This document shows positions 31,856 through 45,812 of a stretch of 64,000 bases of DNA, in pieces (within the stretch, counting starts at the first letter, position 1; each line of letters begins with the position of its first letter). The stretch is from Carposina sasakii. Its lineage: Eukaryota > Arthropoda > Insecta > Lepidoptera > Carposinidae. The stretch covers positions 10,230,001 through 10,294,000 of the forward strand of contig CP053154.1 in the NCBI GenBank assembly GCA_014607495.2, written 5' to 3'. The notes beneath the pieces are model-generated. The model was not told the origin of the DNA and made no database searches. It saw only the letters and a list, made by a program, of their open reading frames with translations. Position numbers and translations under genes: made by a program.

Positions 31856-32132
31856 CAGAGGTCGGAATTAGGTAGTGATTTATGTACTTGCATCGAAATG
31901 TTGATATTAATGTGGACCTTCCCAGGATTTCTAATGGACAATCCCGTGTGGCCAACAATATTACAAATAAATGATAATAAAACCCTCAGAGATAGACAAA
32001 TAAAACAAAGATAATTAACATAAAATTCCTGCTCTTTAAAATTAATACCGGAATTTAAGGCATATCCACTTTATTCTTTCGCTGTATGAAATCAGTGCAA
32101 GTACATAAATGACTACCTAATTCCGACCTCTG
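31856..32132. mobile_element. hAT-type MITE with 8-bp target duplication
   Basis: This 277-bp element has perfect 20-bp terminal inverted repeats (CAGAGGTCGGAATTAGGTAG) that continue to about 43 bp with few mismatches. It is flanked by the direct 8-bp duplication GTGATAAC at 31848-31855 and 32133-32140. An 8-bp duplication with CAGAG-type ends is characteristic of hAT superfamily elements. There is no coding capacity. Confidence 0.95.
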
Positions 32133-32140
32133 GTGATAAC

Positions 32141-35100
32141 ATAACGTGGGTTTTCTACAGGGGAGCAGGGCAGGAATATGATGATGGATGTCTCTATAGT
32201 CCACGCAACGACACAGTTCGTCCGATATTCCAATTAGATTTCTCCTAGTTTCTCAATTTTCATTGTAGTGGTAATCAATTCAGTCTCTATAGTGTATGTA
32301 TAGGTTACGAATATATCCTGAAATAAAATTAGTTAATAGATAACGTTATTTAATACTGTCCAATGTATCTGCATGTAACTATTTAAAAAACTAACTAAAA
32401 ACAAGAGGAATGCTCCAATCCCAACATGGAAAACTACTAATAAACATACAATAACAAAGCAAACCAAATATTATCACTGTGGTATTTAATAACAGAGGTC
32501 CTAAACTTCAAAATTACATACTTAGAGCAACTAACAGGCCTCAGACACGCCTCATTTGGCCGGCAAATTAACAAATTAATATTTCTGCCCTAGGGCGGTA
32601 CCTGCGGATTCCTGCAAATCGGGACCAAACAAAAAGCGCATAGCTCACGCTTGTTCAGATAAATACAGCTCGTATCCCGATTTTTTCATCGACATAAATA
32701 TTGTTTTTTGGAACATGTAACGGCTTTAAGCCGACACGTCGAAGCTCGGTTCCCAGAAGTAGAGATGTCGCGGCGCCAGTAATGCCCGGCTAATAAATAA
32801 AGGCAGCTTGGGAAATATTATGTTACGTGTTGGGATGTTTTTTGGGCGAGTGCGTGGTGGCCGCCTACGGTCCGGCGGGGCGGCCTCACGTGAAACGGGA
32901 TAGTAGTCGGCTAAGCCCGCTCCTTACCGAGAACATGCCATTTCGGATTAACTCAGAAATGCATTGTTAATTTGTCGTTACGCTACATTATGTTGTACCA
33001 CTCAGACTGCATTCCGTTCTCATAGATGACAAGAGACGATGCGAAATTGTTGGAGTCTTGAATTTAATGTCCGTTTATCACGTTTATTGTCGCATTATCA
33101 CATATTTTTTGCACCTTACTGGGATAAATAAAGGAAAAGCCCTGTGTTTCATGAACTTTTGTCAAAAGTAAAGCCATATACTTAATACCTATACAATTAT
33201 GTATATCGTTGAGTCTTGGAAGAGTAAATCTGTAATATTTATAAATATCAATTAGTTACTGAAAAAAAAACCTAATCGCCATGAATATTTAGACCGATGT
33301 CGATAAACATGGCCATTTTTGCATATATAGCCTCTTAAATGAATTAACGAGCATAATCTACGTCACCATGACCACGGGGACTGGTTTCATAAAGTACTAA
33401 ATAGCCGTAGCATGGTCCAAGGCACCATACTTACGCAGGTCGTCCACAGTAATTAAATAAATTAAGGTACGAAAGAGCTGTCGGTATTGTTTTTCCTGGT
33501 TCCATGGTGAACAGTAATTTAGTTTTTATACACATCTTATTTAAAACAAATTATTGGTATTTTCGACGAGTGCGCACTCAAACAAGTCCGCATTTAGTAT
33601 AATCGATTCTCTATAATTGGAAGATTGAAGTGTCATTGTCACTATAAAAGTTAATTTTATTATAAACTATGGTAAAGCAATTTATGTGTAAATTGTTCGT
33701 AATACGAGGTTTTCGACGCCTTTATCATTTTGTACTTGACAAGCATTCAGGTTGTGATGTTTTAATGAACACCGAGATGGTTTGTAATCGATAAGTAAGC
33801 AAATAAATATTGTTCATAACGGCACCGTTGAGTATATTCATATTTTAATAACATTCCACTTTGATCTTATTTTAGTCGCGTAGATTAACTTAGTTTAGCG
33901 CAGATACGCATATTCTCGTATTGATAACAGAAATAAGAGGCAATTTAGTAAAATTGCTGATTTCAGATTTCGGTCGCAAATAATCCGTGGGCTTTTTTCG
34001 TCTCACGCCCCGACGAACAGCATTCCATTTCTCCGACGAAGTGGGATGCGGTGATGGATAATTTTGCTTAAACGGTAACTTTGCTGGGGCCGGCTCATTG
34101 CACCCCGATCGCTACTTACTGGTCAATTGTCGTCCCTACCGGATGCCGGTTGGTAGGCCACATGATTGATTAAAAAGCCGCAAGTTATTCATCCCACTAT
34201 AAATAAAGTTGTTAATGGGAGGAGGGCATGTAATTGGGCTTAAGCTCCCATGGTATGCATGTACACAGCAGTGCCTATTTGCAGGAGTTGCGTCTCCAAG
34301 TTTTGTGGGCAGGCTCAGTCAGTTTTTGTACGACGTTTGACTGCAATCCTCTCCCTCGATAGTCTACCACATCAATGGCTAATAACGGTTAATAAAACTC
34401 GCTTATTTTGTTGACCACAATAGGTAACATTATATCCCAATTTATACTCAATTTATTCTAACCCTATCTTTCATATCATGTTATCGTGCACATTTTGTGA
34501 ATTCTGTAGATTAACTTTCAAAAACGCATCGAAATCGCAAAAACTTAAAAGTAGTACCTACCTTCTTTTAAATAAGATAAGTAAAGTGCATTAGTGCAGT
34601 ACTAAACCACCAAAATAGTAACCGAATCGTATAATTTTTAGATATGTAATGTACATAAAAAAATGTAGGTTTAACTAGGAACGATGTTATTAATAAAACC
34701 TTGCAATTAAATTGCGTTGTCTTAATCCTGCCACACACGAAGATATTGGGCTCGCACAAAATAAAATTATTAATAGAGTGTAGTATACGTTTAGTATGAA
34801 AAAGTTTGTATCACGAAAACGAGATGTAGTCTGCCTTGGCCTTACTACCTTGTACCTACTGACCAATAAGATATGATTGTTATATTGTTATATCATCATC
34901 ACCTACCTACTATCACACCGCACTTAAAAATATCCTATTCTTCACCATGAATAATACAGACGAGTCGCTCTACCGTGACAAGAAAATACACATTGTATGC
35001 ATAATATGTATTAGTGACATGACAATCATTCACTATTTCCCTATTGACAAAATTCCTGACTTTGTTCTTAGTTTTGAAAGTAACCATAAGAATTCCTAAG

Positions 35101-35694
35101 TCAACAAGTTGAACAAGCCGTGTTTAGACAGCAAAGCATATTATGCATTGGTCGCTGGTGTGTGTCTGTCTACTGTCGTCAGCTGTTCGCACACGACCGG
35201 CCTGACCTCACGGAACACGTCACGGCTGCGCACACGCACACAGACGCCGATGATACTTCATTCATAATTTTAACAACCACTCATTATACTCTGCGCTAGA
35301 TGGGATGCGAGGGCCTCGGGGAATTGGAATATAAGACCTCACATTTTGCGGCCTCTTTATGCATGGGTAATAAATGCCACGGTACGTAGATATAACAACT
35401 CTACCAAAGGCCGGCACGTTGGCTGAAATCCGCTAGGCAGATCAATCATCATTTATTTGCTCATTTTTGCATCTTCCAGTAGGTAATGTGACCGCTCGGT
35501 ATTTTTACTGTTTCCAATTATGCTATTTCCAGCACTAGTTATTATATCATTTATAAGCACATCGTGTGTGGTTTCGTTATTTAACGGCTGCGCTTTATTT
35601 CACAAAACTTTAAAACGAATTAAAAACAAATATATACCTCACATTAAACCCTCATTCAATCTTTTCAGTACAGAAAATATTCTAAACTAGTGGA
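32141..35694. other. Gene-free stretch with GC-richer islands
   Basis: No exon, RNA gene or repeat is recognised. Islands at about 32560-32960 and 33960-34200 are GC-richer and free of repeats, which could reflect conserved regulatory DNA; this cannot be shown from one sequence. Confidence 0.35.
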
Positions 35695-35930
35695 CGCCCG
35701 CGACTTCGTCGGCGTGGACTGCAGAAAAAAACAAAATAAGTAATTATCCGGGATAAAAATATTTTTCCGGGATAAAAAGTAGCCTATGTGTTAATCCAGG
35801 GTATCAGCTAACTCCATACCAAATTTTATTAAAATCGCTCCAGCAGTTTTTACGTGACAGAGTAACAAACATCCATCCATCCATCCATACTTACAAACTT
35901 TCGCGTTTATAATATGTATTAGTAAGATGT
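35695..35930 (+). repeat. GTGGACGCCCGCGACT repeat
   Basis: It starts ACTAGTGGACGCCCGCGACT, contains GATAAAAAGTAGCCTATGTG and AACAAACATCCATCC, and ends with CTTTCGCGTTTATAATATG. This is one of the most complete copies of the short form. Confidence 0.85.
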
Positions 35931-36177
35931 GTTTTTAAAGGGCAATGGTTACTTTTATTGGTTGTTTTTAATTTTCATCCATTAAATGTGTCCATTCCTT
36001 TTGATTCATATCTAAATACACAAACAATTTTTGGAATTATTTGTGGATATTAAAATATAACATTTAGGTGTGAGTGCAAGGGTGTAAAACATAATGATAA
36101 ATATATGTGCACGTTCCAATTGATTTAAATTTTAGATGTGTGAATATTTAGGTGAAATGCCTTTAGTTTACGAAACC

Positions 36178-36312
36178 GACAAACAGACAAAAATTTCAAA
36201 AATCATTGTTTTGGGTACTATTGCGTTGATAAAGGTCTCCTATAATATTTTTTCTCATATATCTTCCATGTACAGACTGCGACCCGTTACATTTTTATTA
36301 TATGTATAGATT
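36178..36312 (+). repeat. 3' fragment of the GTGGACGCCCGCGACT repeat
   Basis: AAACAGACAAAAATTTC, TTTTGGGTACTATTGCG and CCGTTACATTTTTATTATAT match the 3' part of the long copy at 29721-30049 in the opposite orientation. Confidence 0.7.
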
Positions 36313-39300
36313 AGCAAAATGATACTACAAGTTCTGCAGAGATTAGATAAATTTACATTTCTCTAACAATAATAATCAACAAAAATGGTAAGATATGACA
36401 TTTTATTGTGAAATAAAACGACAGGTTTTACGAACACACGATGTCCGTTTGCAAAATAGGTTTTACTTATGAGATGAATACCCTGTAAATCTATCGCGCT
36501 GCACCGAGGTCTGATGAATATTCAGGACGTGTACTACACCACCATCCTCATAGAACGCCTGAGAAACTGCCCATTAAAATTATGACAGGCCATCTACATT
36601 CCTCAACAACAAAGGCCGACCTACGATTAAAATAACACCTCCTTCGTAGAACGTATATCCATTTTACTTCACAAGGGTCCGTAACGTTTCCGCTGGGGTC
36701 CGATGATACCTTTTTTCCGAGCACCGTTGAAAAAACTTGGCGTCCCATTAACAATAAGATCAAAACTAGCCGCGCGCCACAATGCCCTGCGAGCGCCAGC
36801 CTCCGACCGCTCGAGATACTTCCACGAATTGCGCCCTTTTAAAAAAGATCCAACTCATCCTGGGCGTGTGAGAGTTGGCGAACTCGCATTCCTGATGCTG
36901 CGCCAGCCGAACTCATTGATGACCTTCCATTAATCATGGCCCCATGAGTGCATCAGCTTTTAATACGCTTTTCATTACTATCTGAAACTGAAATTATTTT
37001 CCCTGTCACAAAATGACTGCCATATAATTTAAAAGCGCTTAGCGCGTATTGTTAAATAAGTCTTATCTATTATATTCTGTTAGCTGCCTTTTTTGGCTTC
37101 TCATAATAACGGGCAAATTTTTTATATAATTAACTAAATAATCTGGTTGGACCTAGTCGTTAGTTTGACAGCATTACTTTTATTTACTCTTCTATTTAGA
37201 AAGAATATTGTCGTAAAAGACAAAGGTTTTAAAAGACTATTATTATAGGTATTAGAAAAATGCTTAAACATCTCAATCCCAATAAAGTTGTTCTCTTTGG
37301 CAATTGCATAATAATACACAGATACATAATAGATTTCCTTGCGCCCCGCGGCTCCCACTCCATTATTGTAAGTCTGTGAATTTTCTGAGAAAGTTTCTAT
37401 TCTTCCGAAATAAATCGCGAATTTTCTTAATTCTAAATACATGAGTATGAATACGAGTATTCTAGTGTACCCTAAACTAAATAACTATTTTGCAACAGCG
37501 CGTTAACAATAAAAAAATTTAAAACTTACATTAAACTTCTATATTACAACAAACCAAAAGTGCTCCGTGTAATGTGAACAATGTGATGCTCCCATTAAAT
37601 TTGACAAGCCATTCCGCCGGGCGAGCAAAAAAGCAATAACGGATATTATGCACTGTACTATTATGTAACGCGGTTAGCCCCATATCGAGGGTTGTGCAAA
37701 AACTCGTCAACAATAATACAAAAGTAATAAGATGATTCCGTACGACCATTAGGGATGCCACCGCGACGCTCCCACGCTTGGCTCTTTGAGATCATTCACT
37801 TTCTGTAGCCTGTAGGTTGTGGTAATAGAATAAGGCCTTATTCTAAGGTTGTGGTACTTTCGCATTAGGGCAGAGCTGACTAATGGTGTGGACCAAGTAC
37901 CTACATGGAATTATTCAAAATCCTTTGTTAGAAAAACTGACGGCTAAGCAGAAAGACCTTAACGTCCGATGATAGATTTTTTTCTTAAAGACGTTGATGA
38001 GCTTTTCCAGACAGATATATAGGTAACTTGCATAATACATGCTGAATGTCGGTTAATCGATATTTATAAAGATAAAGAAAACTATTAAAATATAGATATA
38101 TAATATAGTTCTGAGTGTTCCTACTTAGTTTATTGTTAGCCATTATTTTAAAAAAGGCTTACAGAAAATCAATGTCAATGATACCTATTAAAACTCCCAG
38201 GACGAACTAATCCATGATCTAGCCAATACTCTACAGAATTATACTCATTAATTTTCTTGTATGATAAAGCTTCCCAGTTCCCTTACAGAATCGTAGGGGA
38301 ACCCCCGCAGTGCGAAACTGTATACCAAGAATTTGTACCTGTCTTCATATTTATATGGATGAAGAAATCCATTAAGAGACGACCAAAATACAATGTTTCT
38401 GGCAATTTACTAACCCTGTCATTTAACAGAAGATCAATATACTTAAGTATGTAGTATGTTTTTTTTTTAGATTATTTTATAGAGAAAAGCTTGCTTACTA
38501 TTTAGTTATATTATCTTTCTAAACAAAGAAAGCCCTTACCTTCCTAAGCCCAGTTTAAAATTTTAGCCTACTCTTTGTCTTGATCCTGTTTGCATTTTTC
38601 TACCAAAGTACTTAAACCTTTTTAAATCCCAAAAAGTGCGCAGATGAAGACAGATGAAAGAATGTGTGCTTTAACATTCCTGTCTACGCAAACACTTGTC
38701 GCAAGCCGTAAAATTTATAACACAAATACACGCATGTATGTAGTTATGATACGCGGCCGGCTCGGGAATGCTGCCCTGGCAGTTTTATTTTGTTTTACCT
38801 AGAGTGCATTCGTGTGCGCATGTTGGGTTACCAGAATAACAAGCCTTGAGTTACCACAACTTTTTTCTTTGTGCTTTCTTCTAGGGCGGGTAGAGATCTA
38901 CTTCTTACATAGATAGGTACTATTATCATTCATTTATTAATGCTTATAGTACCTACTCGTAGTCGTATTAGTCACCGATTGAAGAGGTTTTCTAAATAGG
39001 ATTAAAATAGTACTAGTACTACCTATTATAGTATTGGTATTTAGTCATAATTCAGTGTCTGCGTCGGTTGTATTTTCTCTTTTCCGATAGCTTTGTTAAA
39101 ATGTCGTCAAGATAATGTATGATTACAATTTTTGTGCCCAAAAGCATGTTACAATATGAAATTTCTGACTGAATCCAGAAAACTCTTTTATATACTGGCA
39201 ACCCTCTTCCGTGTGTTTGTCTGTATAAAGTCTGTATAGAGGCTGACTTTCATGCAGCCGCTGCGTGTGGATACCTAACAAACGTATGTCATTCGTTTCC

Positions 39301-39473
39301 ATTGTAAATTGTCGGCATAGAGCAAATAGCCACTATACGAATTGTTTTTGTTTTGACCGTTACTTTAATTTGGTGTATTTTCTCGAATGCCTGTTATTAT
39401 CAGAGCCTCTGAATCCGCTACAGTTGTAATGATGTAGAAGAATATACTTACTAACAACACAATATGATATATT
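36313..39473. other. No gene recognised
   Basis: The sequence is largely unique. A GC-richer island at about 36550-36960 holds overlapping open frames of around 75 codons on both strands, but none has a recognisable family or splice context. Confidence 0.35.
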
Positions 39474-39704
39474 ACTAGCGGAAACCCGCGACTTCATACG
39501 CGTAAACCATGTAGCCTATATGGAATTCTGATGTATAAGATGCACAGGATGTAACAAAAGGAGTCTTTTGAGCGAAAAGCTATGAAGCCCACTCAATTTG
39601 TGAGACTCAAATTACATGTTTATTTTTAATATTGTATGAACATTCCTGATTTGTTTATGCGTACATCCTCACATTCCCACCTTTATAATATTAGTAAGAT
39701 TATT
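39474..39704 (+). repeat. Short interspersed repeat carrying half a palindromic element
   Basis: It begins ACTAGCGGAAACCCGCGACT and ends TTTATAATATTAGTAAGAT, like other members of the ACTAGTGG group. It is interrupted at 39541-39665 by a degraded single arm of the palindromic element (AGCGAAAAGCTATG, TTACATGTTTATTTTT). Confidence 0.7.
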
Positions 39705-42700
39705 ATCCAATGAATTGGATCAATTCCTTTCTTTCTGTGGTCGGTTACCAAGTTGAATTTTTCGGTATCTGCAACTACTTACAACCAAATAACTATAACG
39801 GTTCCAGATAGTGCAATCAGCCATGGGAATATCACATCCATGGGAAATAGGCGTCAGTTTTGATAGTGTCCTAGCTAGAGAATATGGCTTTATATTTTCA
39901 ATAGGTAGGTTTATCTTGCTCCGAATGATTGGCTCTTGCGCAATTGAAATAGTTGTAGTGCATATTTTAACTGTGTACACTATTCATAATTTACTTTTAT
40001 AAACCTAACTACGTAAATATAACACAGCCAACATTCCCCATTTATCAGACCATACAAACTGTCATAGTTCCGATTTATATTAAATACCCGTATGAGCAAT
40101 CTCGTGTCGTGTTACAGTTAAAATGTAACATAATAATCACATCATCTTGTACCCCATTGAGCTGATTAGGGTGCCCCTAATTTCGCATGACGAGGCAATT
40201 GTGGCGAATTCTCGACACGTGACCACTATTTGCCGCAAAGATATCACCATCAGCGCGCTCATTACGATTGCCTTATTTATGAACGTAATTAAGCCGTCTC
40301 TACCGACCCCATGCGGGTCCGTTGATTGGCCTTTATTCCTACAAACACTAAACTTGCGAATAAGTTACGTTGTTACGTCATTCGGTCAATATAGGGGAAT
40401 CACCGATCATCGTGGATACAGTTTATTGGAAGAAACGATATCAGTTAGGGGGCGAGACTAAGCGTCCGGTCCGATATAGTGATAAACTCTACCGCGTATG
40501 TCGTATGCAAACATAACATTAATAGCTTTTTTTATAACAAATCAGTTCTAAGAAATGCAGAAATAAAATAGTAACTTCAAAGCTTTTGAACAAAGTAACA
40601 GCTGAATACAATGTCATGTTTAATTATTGTGTCTGGCAAAAGTACTTCCCATTTAGAGATCCCAACGAGCGCCACCGAGATATCTGCCGTCTCAATGCAT
40701 TGTAGCCATTGACAAAGTGGCCGAAAGACTATGCGACCTTCATCCCTTGCTGAGAATAGGCGATGGTCAGTACAAAAGAGCGGGCGGAGATATGGCGCCA
40801 GCGCGTCGCGGCACCACAACATAACGGTCCCAACCTGACTGCAAACTGACAGCCTCAGTACCTGTCCATTGTCGCACAGGTATACCGCACTTTATTCTGC
40901 TTCAAGTGCAAAGCGCAGGAAGCGATATTATCTCCCACCAAGGACAATAATCCAAGAATAACACCTCTCTCCACGTAGGTTTTGTGCCTGAGTGAATAGG
41001 TATTATGCTACTACTGTGGCCTATTATGGTAGGAAATACCCTTTTTAAACTCATTCACACCATAAATTCCACTCGTTATGGCTAAACTCGTTTCCCGGAA
41101 TACGTGGAAGGCAGGCAACAAACATAAAAATGTTTGTTGACTATGTTTAATCGGGGCCGGTATAATAAACATTGTCTGATTTCTGCTGCTTCTAATAATA
41201 TAACTCAAGTATTCTTAATGGTAAACAAATTCCTTTAACAGTAAATAAATACTCGCCCTCTTATTTATAAAGAGGCGGGGTTTCAATTTGCTTGCAACGT
41301 ATTGTAAATATTGTCTTTGTCAAACTTTACACTACCTATAAAGTCAGCGTCGGAGATCCTTCTCCGACTTTCCTTAGATTTATTAAAAAGGTCCTATAAA
41401 CAAGACTTAATAAAAATAAATTAGGTCTGGATCATTCGATTCATTGCAGTTCACATAGGTCTCTTCTCCTGTGGCCGTTTTCCGATTGTTTCGTCAGGCT
41501 CTATGTGTCGTAAAACATAATTAAAAATCTGTTAGTAAGGAGACAAAACCTCCATTATTGTACTCGTAACTTTAAATATCTTACGTTAGATTCACATACC
41601 AAAGCAGACTCGTCTAGCACACATAAAAACATCTCGAGTTAATTGCACTTAAACGAACTTAATAAAGTTGCAGTACAAGCCGCGATGAGTGTAATAAAAA
41701 TGTTTGTGCACATGATAATAATCGTTTCTGCTAATTTGTCATAAGGAGTACGGGCGAGGCGGGCCCGGCGATATCCGGTGCATATGCAGGACAATGCTGG
41801 ATGGACCCATTAATAGCTCAAGTGAATGAGTGCGTAAAGACACATGTGCTACCCCACCAGTGCGGACCACGTGACGCACTACATTGTCTTACTTATGCAA
41901 AAGGCCAGCCGACTACACTCATTCATTAGCTTCGAAATTTCTGGGTATTTTTTTATGCGACGAAACGATTCGGCGAAACGAAACGCGTTACTTCCACGCC
42001 GTCCGGAAGAGGCGACAATGTTGACAAACATATGTTTGACTAACCTCAAGTAATCACAGTTATTTTTAACCGTCAAAAGTTATACCTGCCATTGTTTGTA
42101 TTAAAAGAACAGTTTTTTGTTTTATCGTTTTATGACGAATCATGTCTCCTGTTCCGTTTCACGTCGCGTTTTATAGTTAGCTTCTAGAAGGGTTTTATGT
42201 TTTCTCTCAGAAATATACGCACTTTAGATTTGGTTTATTGATAATTAAATCTTAATGAATATCACCTAATGATAAAATCTTTATCTGATAAAACAGGCGT
42301 CTACTTTAAATTCTGATATTACAATACGACACAGAATGCAACCTTCTTGATAGATAACATATTCATATTTCTATGCACACCTCGAGACTTAAATTATTTA
42401 AAAAAAACCGTTATTATTATCAGCATCAAGTTTTATTTTAAAGCTATCAGAAACGACCAATCGTTTCTGTTTAGTAGATTTTTACGTTATATTAATAAAA
42501 TTGAATTAGATGAAATACCGTAACGGCAAATCTTTCGGATAGCTGATGATTACATTTACTACATAGCAAAGATATATATTTAACTCTAGGTGATACATCT
42601 CCCATAATATACGGTTAGAAACATACTCGTACAAGTATGTAATAAATGTACTTACATCATAGACCTCTTTATATTGACAAATTCAGCCAATACAAGCGAA

Positions 42701-43081
42701 TACAGCGTCACTGGCTCTATGTAACAAGTCACTAACATCACCTACTACGAATTTCGTAGCACGCGAGCCGTAGTCACGCTACGAAATGCATCAAATATGT
42801 AGGTAGAAGCATTCTTGCAGTTTTATGTTAGTAAAATAACATGTTAGTAGCATAGATTTACAGAAAAAGTTACCTTTTCTGTATATGGTGTATGAATTAA
42901 TAAACTCAAGTGAAAAAAAATTCTGCGCTTATGATAATTATTGGTATCTCCATACTATTAGTAGGCAAGAAGCTAATCTAGTTAATCAAAGCTAATTTAA
43001 TGATTTGATTGGTTTTATTCTATATAAATTTTTATGTTAGAGTAGCTATTCACGATAAAATCTGCAATTTGATTTTCAAGT
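39705..43081. other. No gene recognised
   Basis: Unique-looking sequence. GC-richer patches at 40140-40470, 40640-40830 and 41740-42030 hold incidental open frames without family features. Confidence 0.35.
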
Positions 43082-43993
43082 TTTACCAGGTGAATTTATC
43101 AATATCCTCAAGTACTGGTATGGGCATCAGACAAATCAGGTCAAATGGCTTGATCAATTCTCTGAGGCATATGGCTTGGAATGCGGGGTGAGACAAGGTG
43201 GTCTGACTTCGCCATCGCTTTTCAATCTGTATATAAATCAGCTAATCGCTGGGCTCAGCGATACCGGTGTCGGCTGTTCTATTGATGGCCACTGTGTGAA
43301 CAGCATTAGTTATGCCGACGACATGGTGCTGCTGAGTCCATCGATTGCTGCACTCAGACGGCTGATCACATTATGTGAAAGGTATGCAGTCTCACACGGC
43401 TTCCTATATAATGGTAATAAGAGTGAGATGATGATTTTTAGAGCTGGGAATCGTAAGATAACATGTGTACCGCCCGTAAAGCTCAATCACGTTGAACTTA
43501 AAAGAGTATCATCTTTCAAATACCTTGGTCATATCGTTACTGAGGATTTGAAGGATGACAATGATGTCGAAAAGGAAAGGAGGGCGTTGGCAGTTCGCTG
43601 TAAATGTTGGTTCGCAGATTTGCAAAGTGCAGTACGGAGGTCAAACTAACTCTTTTTAGGGCTTACTGTCAGTCTTTATACACATGCAATTTGTGGGTCA
43701 ACTATACCCAGCGGGCTTTCAATGCTCTCCGAATACAATATAATAATGGTCTTAGAATGATGTTGGGGCTCCGGCGTCACTGCAGCGCCTCCGGAATGTT
43801 TGCGCAAGCGCACACCGACGGGTTTCATACAGTGATTCGCAAGCGCACCGCCTCGCTATTGCGGAGAGTACGCAGGAGTACCAACATTATTTTAAGAATA
43901 ATAAGTGAAAAGCCGGACTACCCGATATTGACACACTGGACGCATACTCATATGCATGTGGTAGGCGCAGTACCGGGCAAATACTTAAATTAA
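43082..43993 (+). mobile_element. LINE reverse transcriptase fragment
   Basis: From 43082 one frame reads GEFINILKYWYG, then GVRQGGLTSPSLFNLYINQL, the catalytic block ISYADDMVLLSPS, KYLGHIVTEDLKDDNDVEKE. Near 43610 the frame shifts to KLTLFRAYCQSLYTCNLWV and RIQYNNGLRMMLGL, ending at a stop at 43993. The upstream endonuclease and early reverse-transcriptase blocks are missing. It is a non-LTR element different from the jockey-like one in YJU2; the clade is not assigned. Confidence 0.88.
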
Positions 43994-44080
43994 TTAATTA
44001 AAATCAAAATTTATTAAAAAATAACGTTGCCAATAATGTAATTTAAGAAAGAGATGGTAAAATTCGTCATCCGAATAATT

Positions 44081-44205
44081 GACCCGGTGGCTCAGTGGTA
44101 AGAGCGCTGGCACGGAATGCAGAGGTCATGGGTTCGATTCCCACCCGGGTGAGGAATTTTTTCCATTTCTTTATTAATAATTTTACAAAATCTATTATTT
44201 ATTAT
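44081..44205 (+). mobile_element. tRNA-derived SINE
   Basis: A tRNA-like head has a good A box (TGGCTCAGTGG, 44088-44098) and B box (GGTTCGATTCC, 44131-44141) at tRNA spacing. The anticodon stem does not pair, and position 1 of the acceptor mismatches, so this is a SINE rather than a tRNA gene. A tail with GAGGAATTTTTTCCATTTCT and TTATTAATAATTTTAC follows, as in the inverted copy at 26939. It lies just after the LINE 3' end. Confidence 0.75.
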
Positions 44206-45180
44206 TATTATTATTCTTATGTTTACTAACCTAGTCACTTAAGTTATCTCGCATACCTACTAATCCAATTATGGACTCTGTCTGAAATAAATAGTTTTTA
44301 TTTTTTTTTATTTATAGATTATTTTGAAAGTATTAAACTAATCAAGAATTAAAACGTGACTCTGGAATCTCCTTTATGACCCTGCTGTTCCGGCTTCCGT
44401 CTACCCCATTTCGGGTACACAGCCGTCTATATTTTATATCTATGTAAGAATTCAAAATGAGATATTTCTTATCGATAAAATATACGTGTTGTTAAAAAAA
44501 ATTTTTTTTTTAAGTACATAATTTATATATACATCAAACTTAGTTTGTACATGCTATAACTAACCTAATAGTTTAATAAACTAATTACAATCTAGTGGCT
44601 CGCTCCCGGTGCAAAGGTGCCCGGAACACTATAAGCGGTATCGCTAGGGACCTTCTAGGGACACTCTTTGCACGAGGAACGATTATTATGAGCGGGGGTC
44701 TTTCTCCATGTCATGCAGCCTTCGACCGATACCCCTTACAAAGTCCATGGGCTCCTCTCCCAAGAGGGCCTGCAGTCTCAACCGCGAAAGGAACAATTTT
44801 TTTAAGTTAATCATTATCTATCTAAATTATCATACTCGTATAAGTATGTATTTGCTGTCAAATGTAATTTTTAAACAGTGTCTATCATTAGACGCGGGTT
44901 TGTAATAACAGCAGCGTAAATATGCATCTTACAATATTCTTTGTTATATTATATGGGTAGGTACTTATATATGTAGATACATTTTTGGGATGGTATTATA
45001 AGCAGACATTGCGCAATAAATATTACAGTGCATTTAGCGAGCTAGTTACAAATTGTACCTAATTAGGCGAACGAAAGGTTATAAGATTGGTAACGAGAGA
45101 GTTTCCCAAATTAATTCTGATAAAAAATAACAAGTGATAAAAGTTAATTGAGTTACCCGAGTTTATACTCATTGTGATAC
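44206..45180. other. Mostly unassigned; repeat-like block at 44589-44800
   Basis: The block at 44589-44800 (GCTCGCTCCCGGTGCAAAGG, CTTCGACCGATACCCCTTAC, GTCCATGGGCTC) is GC-rich with sharp edges and looks like a transposon fragment. No family is assigned. The remainder is AT-rich. Confidence 0.35.
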
Positions 45181-45310
45181 TACTACATACATACATATAA
45201 TAATCACGCCTTAATCCCTTATGGGGTAGGCAGAGCACCAAGGGCCGATAGAATTACATGGTGCCACTTCTGACCAATTTTGAGGGTATATAGTTGAGAT
45301 GTACAAGTTC
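45181..45310 (+). repeat. Interspersed repeat (GGGGTAGGCAGAG family)
   Basis: It contains ATAATCACGCCTTAATCCCT, GGGGTAGGCAGAGCACCAAG and GACCAATTTTGAGGGTATA. An inverted copy lies at 59748-59862 and a short match near 8034-8072. Confidence 0.75.
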
Positions 45311-45489
45311 GGTCAGTAGTGACAAGTGCATAGGTGGTCAGTCCATCGCCTACAAAACACCACCCTCTTGTCCCTCTACTGTGTACAGTATAGTAGTATT
45401 ATACTTTTTTTTTCACTCCAAGAGCAGCATACGAGTAGAAGTGATACTAGTAACATCAACATATATGTCTGTTTTACAAACATGCACAC

Positions 45490-45605
45490 GGCAGTGTTCC
45501 CAAAAAGGGTAGCAAAACCTGCAGGATTACAAAAGAGATCCTATGGCCACGTTTAGCTTAGAAGAACCAGGTATAAATGATCAGTGTCAAGTTTATCTGT
45601 GTGAT
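45490..45605 (+). repeat. SINE-like repeat, GCAGGATCG family
   Basis: CCTGCAGGATTACAAAAGAG, CACGTTTAGCTTAG and AAATGATCAGTGTCAAGTT match the order of modules in copies at 9133 and 52338. Confidence 0.6.
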
Positions 45606-45644
45606 TATTGACAGCATTTCAAAATATACGAGTAATATAGCCAA

Positions 45645-45812
45645 ACTAGCGGCAGCCCACGTCTTTATTTGCCTTAACTTTGTAGCGTTTGTGCTATTCT
45701 TATGTATATGTATAACATAATTGCCCAGTTTCATCGAAATCAAACGGTGGTTTGTGCGTGAAAGACCAACTAACATCCATACTCCGACACTTACATTTAT
45801 TATGTTAGAACG
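45645..45812 (+). repeat. Short interspersed repeat of the ACTAGCGG group
   Basis: It begins ACTAGCGGCAGCCCACG, contains TTTCATCGAAATCAAACGGT and CCAACTAACATCCATACTCC, and ends near TTATTATGTTAGAACG. The structure resembles other members of this group. Confidence 0.65.

Noticed and set aside
44081..44155. Functional tRNA gene
   Set aside because: A and B boxes are good, but the anticodon stem does not pair and acceptor pair 1 is mismatched; a related copy with the same non-tRNA tail exists at 26939, so it is a SINE.
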